The notes beneath the pieces were generated by a model. That model was not told the DNA's origin, ran no database searches, and saw only the letters and a list, made by a program, of their open reading frames with translations. From contig NC_084803.1 in NCBI RefSeq assembly GCF_963583255.1, positions 26,572,428-26,636,427 of the forward strand: a stretch of 64,000 nt of DNA, in the 5' to 3' direction. Positions 55,191-64,000 of the stretch are shown piece after piece. The DNA comes from Pyrus communis (taxonomy: Eukaryota > Streptophyta > Magnoliopsida > Rosales > Rosaceae). Position 1 is the stretch's first letter, and each line of letters begins with the position of its first letter. Both the position numbers and the translations under genes were made by a program.

Positions 55191-55453
55191 ACAACCCACC
55201 AACAGTATTAAAATAAATATTGAGTTATCTGTGGAGAATGAAGGAGGTGGTTGGTATTTACAAAAAGATTTTTTTTTGAGTATTTTTATTTTTTTAAAAT
55301 TGTTTTTGTTATTTTATTTTTATTTTTTACCATTGAAATAATCATGGCCGTTGATTTTTAAAAATTATTGATGTTGGATGTCTCAGATTGCACCACATGG
55401 TAGTTGCAAAAAGTTACAATTTGTTTTATCATTGCATTTCCCATGGTCCATAT

Positions 55454-57766
55454 TGACACACCCCGACCGAGGAAGGTTGACGCATGCTGGCCATCACCGT
55501 GAGGTGACGTAACCATAAGGGTAAGTGATGTGAAAAAGTGAATAAATTTAAAACTAATTAGAACTAATTATATTAAACAGTGGAAGAGTGTGCAATCGTG
55601 GGAGTAAGCCACTACAATTATTCAAAGCTTAAAAGACAGTACAACTACCAATGAGTAGTCCAAGTAGCTAAAGTACACTTATTACACAACAATGATAAGT
55701 TCATACGTCTCAACCGAAGATAATGTCAAAACTGCCAAAGGTTCCTCGAGTGCCATGAAGAAATCAACTATTTAGGTCCTGGAAGGGTGAAAAACAAAGT
55801 TGAGTGGGTTAGCAAAACAATGCTTATACAAAAACCTTTATTTTTGAACATACTAACCCTTCGTTGTAAAACAAGTATAGTTTCCTTAAAACATACTACG
55901 TAAGTACGTAAACAACAATATAACAGCAATACAACCAGAAATATGCCAAGTCATGATAATGAAATGCCACAGTAATATAATCACGTGATAATCAAGTATT
56001 GCTAAGTGCTCATCCATCTAAGTTGACACACAAGTTCGAATAGATAATCCCTGACACAAACATGACTGGGTGTAATCAATACGCTCTAGTACTACGATCA
56101 AATGAAGGCTGGTGCAGAAGCATGGTCACATACAAGTCGGATCACCTAATGCAATATGCTCGACAGGATTGGCACCTAACTTGGATCCAAGGTGAGTGAA
56201 CGGTGCGATGTGAACATACACGTGAAGGACTGGCCCTGGCCCTAGGGCAAGTACTAACACCGGTGCAGTAAGATGAGCATGTACAGATATGTATGAATGC
56301 CATGACAATAGTATCCTAACTATATAGTAGCATTTATCACATTTAATATCACAATAACGAATACTTGGGAATATAAGCGTAAAAGTGAAGTAACTACGCA
56401 TTTAGGGAAACTATAAATATGTATAGGTATAAAATAAACTGCCTACTCACGAGTACGTCGCAGGGTCGTAGCCCTCGAGTCTAGCTTGGCCTCGTACGTC
56501 CTTGGGATACATTTCCCCTGTATGTGAAATAACTATAATAGAGTTAATTAAAGCACATATACGGAAACTTAAATAATCCCCCCCATAGTTTGCTCAAACC
56601 TAGGGTTTAAATACATGAAATCGATCTACTCAACGTCATGAACCTACACAAATTTTCATATAAATTTTTGGACCCTACACTCGCTGGCCAAGGCACGGCC
56701 AGACGCGCCCCCATGCACAAGCACGTGCCGTTAGTGTGACTAACGCCGTTAGGAATATTCCGTTAAATGCTTAATAGAGATTAACAGCGTTACCTGACGT
56801 CGTTAGAATATTCTGTCAACTTTGACCGAATATTCCCTGTCTTCTCCAGCGAGTTCCGTCCTCTACCGCCGGCGCTGCTGTCTGCAAATCGAATCTCTCT
56901 GGTTTCTGGAAAATTTTCAAACTTGCATAACTTCTTCATTTCTCAACTATCTTCAACCTACTTTATATGGATTTGAAGCTTATAAAGAGTAGAATTGTGT
57001 TATACCTCTTTGGAGTCCAAAAAGCGGACAGAGGTGGTCGAAAATCACCTTGAAGTTCCGGCCAAAAGTGAACTCCTCGAAACTCGGTTGTTTCGATGTC
57101 CAAGCTTCTTCAAAATTGTCCTAGAGGTCTTGAGAAGTTGTGGGAAAGCTTCCTCAATCTTCAAAACTCCTTAACTCGGCTTGAAAATTGATGAACACAA
57201 ACTCACTAAGTTCAGACCTTCCGAGTTCGACGTCCAAAACTCAATCAAACAAAGGTTGGTTGGTATGGTTGAGTTTGTGAAGATGAGATGAATGTAATGG
57301 TGAGGTTTTTAAGCTCGATCTACAAGCTTTGGTGCTCGTTCATGGCAGTTGCAGAGAAAGAGAGCTTCGGGAGGGAGAGAAAAGGAAGAGAGAAATAGTG
57401 GGATATTTTCTTGCTTTTTTGATTGGGTGCCGTGTGGAGGGAAATTATGAAATTGGTGAGAGATTTGAGGGAGTTGATTGGTGAGTGAAGAAAAAGGAGA
57501 GAGTGCATAGGTAGATTTAAAGAATACAAGGGATAAGGTTTCAGGTTTTCTACAATAAAAGGAAATCGAAATGTATCTATAATAGTGTTTCTACATTGAT
57601 AAAAATTCACGCACACTCATAATAGTGTGTACAAATTAATTACGGAAGTGAGAAAATAAATTGAGAGAGAAATAAACATGTTCACATCACTTGCCTCTAA
57701 GGGCATAATAGTCAATTCACATACTCGGGGAGAAATTACATAGAAAATTAGGGACGAGTCGTCACA
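55454..57766 (-). mobile_element. solo LTR E, divergent Ty3/gypsy LTR (2313 bp)
   Basis: On the minus strand it begins TGTGACGACTCGTCCC and ends CGGTCGGGGTGTGTCA. CATAT is duplicated exactly at 55449-55453 and 57767-57771. It is recognisably related to LTRs A-D but clearly diverged, and so serves as an outgroup. It also carries the GT...AG segment (57005-56533, donor GTATAA, acceptor TTATAG, with TTAAC upstream). No internal gag-pol is present. Confidence 0.9.
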
Positions 57767-57771
57767 CATAT

Positions 57772-58817
57772 CAACTGACTATTGGAAATCCAAAAGCTTA
57801 GCTTGGAGGAAAAACGAGCCATTTGGCATTAGGCTGTGCATATGGAGGGGCCCACTGGGTCGATTCCAACTGCCAGCGTGCGTGAGCTTAGGTGCCAATT
57901 GCAAGGGCAGTCTAATGTGCACAAGCCCTTGGTCCAATTGCTCTCCTCTTTTGGGACCACTGAAGCAAGATTTTTTGGTCCAAAGACAGTTTAACCCAAT
58001 TGCAAGGGCAACTTTGGGATTGCTGGACTTGCTCTAAGGGCATGTAAGTTGTCCTCACTATTTATTCTCTTTTGTACTTGCCTTTGTGCAACTCCACTCA
58101 TTTGGAAAAGGCAAGTGATTTACAATTTTTTTATGCTTTGAAAATTTGTTCTATGAAAATAAAATGATTATCTAATTTCAATAATTTACTTCAAGTACAA
58201 GGAAAAAACATAGCATTACAACCTAGTACGATAGTAAACAATATTATTCTCGCGCATGTGCTAACCGTGCCTAACAGAAAAAAAGAAAGTTGGTTGGCGT
58301 CAACTTGCCTGTTAGCACAAGGTCGGGATTTAGATCAGTGGTAAAGACATATAGGTAAAAAAAGGTGTGGCTGCACCTTTGTTTGTCGAAATTCGTCCCT
58401 AAGAAAAAAACTTCTGACCCTCAGCTAGGTTGTTGCTGCTCTAAGGCGCCGATGCTACATTTCTATTTTTTTTAAACACCCATGCCAAAATGACGTCATT
58501 TTGGACCTGAAAAAAAAAATTAACACACACACGTACACAAGGGAATACATCTAGATAGATAAAAACATTAAGGAGGCACTACCATTAAAACTTGGAAGCA
58601 GTAGTCAACCACACCCATTGCAGCCCATTGCCGCCCTAGCCATACGTCGTCACCCTCCACGGCTCCATGCCATCATCAGCCATTAGGTCCACTACCGGCC
58701 ACTGTCATTTTGAGGTAAATTTCTAATTTTTCAAATTCAAATCCCTAATTGATAATTCAACATAAAATTTTGGTTAATTGCTATAGTTTAATATGGTTAT
58801 TGATTGATTAATTGTTG

Positions 58818-58852
<35 letters not shown>

Positions 58853-58993
58853 TATTGATTAATTGAATTATTGTTTAATATATATGAAAATTGATTATTG
58901 GTTAATTGAATTGATTATTGATTAATGAGTTTTTTTATTAGCACTCCATATATTGTTGAATACACCCCACATAAATATGTATTATTAAATCAC
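57772..58993. other. spacer with repeat copy and microsatellite
   Basis: No gene is recognised. It holds the right copy of the direct repeat (58118-58222) and a (TA)n run at 58822-58849. A C-rich stretch near 58600-58720 could be the leader of the decayed hAT gene further right. Confidence 0.4.
58118..58222. repeat. direct repeat, right copy
   Basis: Homologous to 55090-55190. Both contain TCTAATTTCAATAA and end AGCATTACAACC. Confidence 0.65.
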
Positions 58994-59114
58994 GAGAGAT
59001 GCTAGACCCATCCTGTTGTCTTATTTTCCCACCCACATTATATTTATACCCACTATAAAAAGTTAAAAAATTAAAATGTTATTTTCCCACCCACTATTAT
59101 TCCTAAAATAACCC

Positions 59115-59158
<44 letters not shown>

Positions 59159-59551
59159 GAGATAAAAAGTCACAGAGCTATGCTTCAATTATACGATGTC
59201 GACAAATCAAGTTGACCCACATAAAATTATCTTTTACCTCTTCGAGGGAAATATAATCATCTATTTCTTCCATAGAAACATCATCTTCTAAGTTCAATTT
59301 TTTTGCTTTCTCTGAATGAAAGGAGATGGGAATGATGAGTTACGGTTTAAGGGAGACAAATCGTCTAAACATAGCGTGAGAGTTATCACGCCCAAACTTT
59401 TCTTTTTTATTTTTTATTAAAAAAAAAGTAATGCAAAAGGGGGTAACTAAGGTCCTTATTAGTCATTTTACATACTGACAAATTTGTAATTAAAAAATTC
59501 ATAAAAATGTGGGTGGGAAGATAATATATTGGGGTAGGAATAACAGCTCTC
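58994..59551. mobile_element. 558-bp MITE, same family as 20271-20998, 8-bp TSD
   Basis: The left end is GAGAGATGCTAGACCCATCC. The right end, reverse-complemented, begins GAGAGCTGTTATTCCTACCCC. Both continue to CCCACCCAC. TAAATCAC is duplicated at 58986-58993 and 59552-59559. It contains a (TA)n run (59118-59154) that has probably grown after insertion. No coding sequence. Confidence 0.8.
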
Positions 59552-59559
59552 TAAATCAC

Positions 59560-60479
59560 TCATGTATCTTAACATGAAATGACTATTTAGCCCCAAAAAA
59601 TTTAAAAGAAATTGAATACACAAATTATTTATTAATATGAACCCTAACTCTAAATTGGTTTTCTAAACCCAAACCCTAAAATCCTAAAACCCCTAATTGA
59701 CAAAAACCCCAAATTGATAGAAACTTAAACCCTAAAAATAAAAAAAATGTTACGAATTCGTAACCAGACGTACTTCATTATGGATTTTGTAAGAACTACA
59801 ACATTTTTTTGTTATCAAAATCTATAACTACTCCAAAACAAATTTTTGACTTCTCCAAAAAACAAAAAAAAAAAAAAGAAAAAAAAAAGAAAAGAATAAA
59901 TCCATTATTATATAAAAAAATTTTTTCGCTAAGTGGTAAGCTTGGCTGTTGGCACTACTTTTAAGTTTTGTACAGTAAGAATAATTGAACCCATTATAAT
60001 TTTGAAAAAAAAAAATTCACTCATGTCCTATCATTCTTTTTTGGGTCAAAATTTTGTGAGATTGACTCTAGAGGAGTAACAGAGAGGGATACAAATTTTG
60101 GATTTGTGCTCTACTAGTAAAATAAACCAACAGTCGAATGTCATGTAGTCGACCTCATAGTTAGTATTTACATGTTTAACTAGAGTCTTGAAATTTGGAG
60201 GTGTGGTGAGAATGAATATTGAATGTATGTGAAGAATGTGGGGTGTATGTAGAAAGTTTGGGGTGTGAGGGTAGTATAGGAAAGTATGTGAGGTGTACTA
60301 AGATAAATTTTGATTGAAAAAGTAGATGTGGGGTGTATTTAGTATGTCGGGGTGTATTCAACAATATGTGGGGTGTTAATAAAACAACCCTTGATTAATT
60401 GAATTGTTGTTTGATTAATTAATAGTTATTAGTCATAGTAGTCCCATTTTTCTTTCTCATTATACAATTGCTAATGGAA
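59560..60479. other. AT-rich spacer with A-rich tracts
   Basis: Repeats of AAACCCTAA-like phrases (59640-59740), A-rich runs near 59860-59900 and a GTGGGGTGTAT-rich patch (60200-60375) are visible. There is no gene. Part may be the former 5' region of the hAT relic that follows. Confidence 0.4.
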
Positions 60480-61500
60480 TGATCCTATAAGAAACAATGC
60501 TTAATTCCTCCATCAAATGTTAAAGGTAGTCTTCCTTTGAAAATTCCGGTTAGTCCAAATCTTCCTTCTAATATTTCGAGTAATTCATAACAAAGTGAGG
60601 TCACTAAGTTGGATGAAATATTGACTAATCCTCCTATAGACCATGGACTTAGGCCACAAATGATTGATTTATTAGCCTAATTATCGTGAAGCAATTTAAC
60701 ACTATCAACAAAATGATCTTTGTCAACCTAAAACCCACAAAAAGGCAAGAAAAGTTATGAGGAAGGACAATCGATGTGTTTTCACCCGTTGGCTAGATAA
60801 TTTTTAGTGGTTAGAGTATAGTATAACAAGAGATGTTGCATTTTGCCGTTATTGCTATCTTTTCAAATGTCACAATGATGTCTTCACTGAGGAAGGGTTT
60901 ACAAATTGGAGGAAAGGACCTGAAAATTTTCGAGATTATGAGGAAGGTGTTGGAAGTCTTCATAGTAAATCTTCACAACAAATTAGAGATTTGATGACAT
61001 AAAAACAACATATTGAAACCTTTGTGATCAAGATAACCGATGAAGCTCGCATTATTTATCACATTATTTGAGTGGCGCACTTGATTGAACTAGATGGTTG
61101 TTGTGATAGGGTCTTTTTGTTCGTGGTCATGATGAATCATTGAAATCAAACAATAGGGGTAGTTATATGGAGCTTATGCAACTTCTTGCCGATCATGATG
61201 ACAAAGTTAGGAAGGTTATGTTTGAGAATGCTCCAAAAAATCTCAAGTATATTTTTTCCGATATTCAAAGAGATCTTGTCCATGCTTATGTCGTTGAAAC
61301 TACTGATATAATTACTAAAGATACATAAGCTGTACTTTTTCCTCTTTTGGTTGATGAATGTCGAGATGTTTCAACTGCAAATGGTGGTGATACTGTGTTA
61401 TGTGAACAACAGAGGAGAAGTGATTCAAAGGTTTTTGGGTGTTCAACATGTCTCATCCTACATGAAACATCATCGGCAACAATTGTAACTCGTTTGTAGT
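60480..61500 (+). pseudogene. decayed hAT transposase, relative of the intact copy at 33044
   Basis: Broken plus-strand frames follow the order of the intact transposase. WLEYSITRDVAFCRYCYLFK is at about 60815, then NRGSYMELMQLLADHDDK and ENAPKNLKYIFSDIQRDLV at 61155-61290, then a VDECRDVS-like remnant near 61350. Stops and frameshifts interrupt it repeatedly, and the C-terminal dimerisation domain is missing. It belongs to the TTF-zinc-finger/DUF4371 hAT group but is much older than the copy at 33044-35395. Terminal repeats were not found. Confidence 0.72.
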
Positions 61501-62990
61501 GATGAATTATGAACGTAATTAATACTGTCAACTATCTAAAAGGATTTAGTTGTCTAAATTTTTTTGAACCTTGCACCATTTTAAATTCCCTTCCCCCGAC
61601 AATTTCTGGTTTGGATCAAGGTTGTTCACCCGTTGGATAGACCTTCGAGTTGTTTTCCTCGTTCATTTTTTTATAAAGCTTTTAAGAATCCCCAAGGACA
61701 TCTAGAAGTAGATATTGCATCCTCTCAGGTGTTGGATTACTTGCGGCTCATGCCAATCCCTAAATTGTTAGAACTCCAAGAATATAGGAAACTTGGCTGA
61801 TTCCATACCAAATCGGGGTTCATTTTCTTGTAGAATAAGCATGGTTAATCTCAACGATGCCTTGGAATAAAATGATGGAGGCATCACTGATCCATTTGTG
61901 TAGCTCTGAGTGGGAAGCTGTTTAGTTCATAACCGAACTACAAAGACATGTTTACTCCGATCTACCTTACTCCGAATAACTTCAAAGTAATCCAAAGTAA
62001 TATGCTGTTTAGAATTCTTCATGTGTGGCAATTTAGATCCATAACCGACATAAGGTGTACGAGTCATTCAAATTCATTAAGTTTTTCTTCTTACACCATA
62101 CAATATGCCCCTGTCTTTTTTCCATTACAAGTTAGTAGTGGAGGATGACAAGTGTTAAGTTGTCATGTAATGCTTTGCGAGTGACTTTAGTTTTTAGTTG
62201 GTCGGAGGGGACTTGCATTGGTTAGATAGTTGAATGGTTAACTTGATTATGATTGTGTGTGTGTCCTGAACTCATAGGTCATTATAGTACGTTGTATGCC
62301 ATTTGATATGAGTTCAGAGGAAGAACTTGAGGAATTCCGTAGAGAATTCCAGTATGTGCTGTGAGTGGTAAAACTGAAGTAACTTTTTCCACATTGCTCT
62401 GAATTAAGTTCCGCAAAATTCTATAGAAATTTGACATCTGAGTAGAATTGTCTACACATCTTAAGGAATAAGAATCAAACCACTAATGTATTTCAAAGAA
62501 AGAATGGTGTGAAGTGCAATACATTGTGAACCATCCTTGGCAAATAGCTTATGGCGAGGCGTTAAGGAGATGAGTTCTTTATGGACGTGACTATGCGTAG
62601 ACTGTAGCATGTATGCAGGATGAGCCTTTGTTAGGCATAGAGACAATATGTCTGTGATAGTCTTGTGGAGAAGATGAAGAATCGTCCTCTTTTAGATAAT
62701 TAAAAGATGGTCGTCCTTTGATAAATATTTAAGCTAGATTATTTATAGAGATATGGAGAGTCCTTGTAGGGAAAGTAATCCCAATTAAATCGGGAAACTA
62801 TCTATGAGAGAATTTAGAATAAGATATCCGATTCTCCTAGAATTATGATTCCATTGCCTAATCCTCAAGATATCCTAATTTGACTTAAATTAAGACTTCT
62901 TTACTTGGAAGACAAGTAATATCTTCAAGGACTAAGGATGTCCAACTACAGGTCATGAATATGGGCATTCATGTTCTTCTTGCTATCCAA
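61501..62990. other. unrecognised, probably transposon-derived spacer
   Basis: No gene is recognised. The part from about 62690 to 62990 resembles the noncoding flank often seen next to copia polyproteins (runs such as GGGAAAGTAATCCCAATTAA), but I cannot define LTR ends. Confidence 0.35.
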
Positions 62991-62995
62991 CGTCC

Positions 62996-63690
62996 ATGTG
63001 TCATGGTCTTAGAAAATCATGGGTCCCACAGTTAGTGTATCTGGCACACACTAGGCATGGTGTTGCTTGTGTTGCCTATGCCTTAAGTATGGTTAGTCAG
63101 TTTAAGCATAATCTTGGAAAGCAACATATGAATACGACTATGAAGATATTGCGGTATTTAAAAGGGAGTAAAGGAAAAGGTATCTTGTTTGCAAAGAATG
63201 GACATCTCAAAGTTAAAGGATATACTAATGCAGATTGGGCAAGTTCAATTGATAACAGGCGTTCGACATCAGGTTAATTTACCTTTGTAGAGGAAAACTT
63301 TGTTACATGGAGGAGTAAGAAGTAGAATGCAGTTATTCGTTCGAGTGCAAGAGCAAAGTTTAGAGGAATGTCATTGGGAGTTTGCGAGATCATAGGGTTG
63401 CAGCGATTACTAAAGGATTTGAATTTTGGACCTAATCAGTTGATGAAGTTATTTTGTGATAATCAAGTTGCGTGAGATATTGCTCAAAATTCGGTACAAC
63501 ACAATAGGATGAAACATGTTGAGGTTGATTGTTTTTTACTTAAAGAGAAAGTTGAAGATAAAATTATTGGAGTAGCAACAATCAGGACGGATGATTAGTT
63601 AGCTGATATGCTTACGAAGGTAGTATTAGATCAAGTGCTTTCTAGGTTCTTAGATAAGTTAGGCACGTATGATATTTATATAGCATATTG
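62996..63690 (+). pseudogene. Ty1/copia reverse transcriptase-RNase H relic
   Basis: The plus strand reads MNTTMKILRYLKGSKGKGIL, then VKGYTNADWASSIDNRRSTSG, ENFVTWRSKK, LFCDNQVA and NRMKHVEVDCFLLKEK, ending near LADMLTKV and DKLGTYDIY. This is the conserved C-terminus of copia pol (RNase H with the DADWA-type motif, here NADWA). Internal stops interrupt it after TSG, WRSKK, DNQVA and RTDD. Only the 3' part of pol is present. It is dead. Confidence 0.8.
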
Positions 63691-63749
63691 GGATATTATA
63701 GCGGCAAATATGAATGAAATAATTGGAGAAATGATGAATGGGTCCTAGA

Positions 63750-64000
63750 ATTCTAAGCGAATCAATGCTACCCACTTGGTATTGATTCCTAAAGTTCAAA
63801 AACCTGAGTCTATTTCTCAATTTCGTCCAATCAGTTTATGCAACTACTCTTACAAGGTGATTTCAAAGGTCTTGGCTAACCGTCTCAAGTTGTTTCTTCT
63901 GGAGTTGATTTCGACAACCCAGAATGCATTTGTGGCGGGTAGGCAAATTCAAGATAATATTGGCATTGCTTATGAGCTTTTCCATTTCCTCAAAACGAGA
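63750..64000 (+). pseudogene. L1-type LINE reverse transcriptase, runs off the window
   Basis: A clean plus-strand frame reads NATHLVLIPKVQKPESISQF then RPISLCNYSYKVISKVLANR, TQNAFVAGRQIQDNIGIAYE and LFHFLKTR, up to the last base. This is the N-terminal RT region of plant non-LTR retrotransposons. It follows the copia relic by less than 100 bp. The 5' part of the ORF is missing, so it is a fragment or a 5'-truncated insertion. Whether it is intact downstream cannot be seen. Confidence 0.8.

Overview
This window is nuclear DNA from a eudicot plant. Its protein-coding genes have plant-type spliced exons, its closest recognisable products are plant ones (RKP, HIT4, PTAC14-like), and the intergenic space is packed with plant transposons. 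These include Ty3/gypsy chromovirus LTRs, a Cassandra TRIM carrying 5S-rRNA-like sequence, hAT elements, MULE-type elements, copia and LINE relics. The mix resembles Rosaceae (apple/pear/peach group), but that is an impression, not a proof.

Layout. 1-8.4 kb: a decayed Ulp1-protease/DUF1985 transposon on the minus strand, with TGTGCAT-type repeats near it and a complete TRIM inserted in it. 8.9-9.4 kb: a MITE and a 97-bp tandem duplication. 10.2-19.1 kb (minus): an intact ten-coding-exon RKP gene (E3 ubiquitin ligase with SPRY and RING domains, 1271 aa predicted) plus a 5'UTR intron. 19.4-24.7 kb: two copies of a TIR element (GGAAAATTTTATTT ends), one hosting another MITE and one hosting Cassandra, with a solo gypsy LTR between them. 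24.7-27.9 kb: AT-rich spacer. 27.9-36.0 kb: a second solo LTR, then a third in inverse orientation that is split by a complete 3.2-kb hAT transposon with an intact 783-aa transposase. 36.1-36.4 kb: a PTAC14-like gene fragment. 36.8-42.6 kb (plus): a HIT4-like gene whose 3' exons are well preserved but whose 5' half is damaged. 44.6-44.9 kb: a serine galactosyltransferase-like fragment. 45.1-53.5 kb: one full-length Ty3/gypsy chromovirus with two LTRs, PBS, PPT and a gag-pol frame holding 19 internal stops but no frameshift. 53.5-57.8 kb: minisatellite, LRR-protein relic and a fourth, divergent solo LTR. 58-64 kb: MITE, decayed hAT transposase, copia RNase H relic and the start of a LINE reverse transcriptase running off the window.

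The most unusual observation is in the gypsy LTR family. The four solo LTRs carry a GT...AG segment of about 416-473 bp with a branch-point-like (C/T)TAAC near its 3' end. This segment is missing, with an exact junction, from both LTRs of the full-length element. The simplest reading is a spliceosomal intron inside the LTR that was spliced from a genomic RNA and lost on reverse transcription. The same LTRs contain three related stem-loops with compensatory differences. All functional statements about known families are from general knowledge; no search could be run here.
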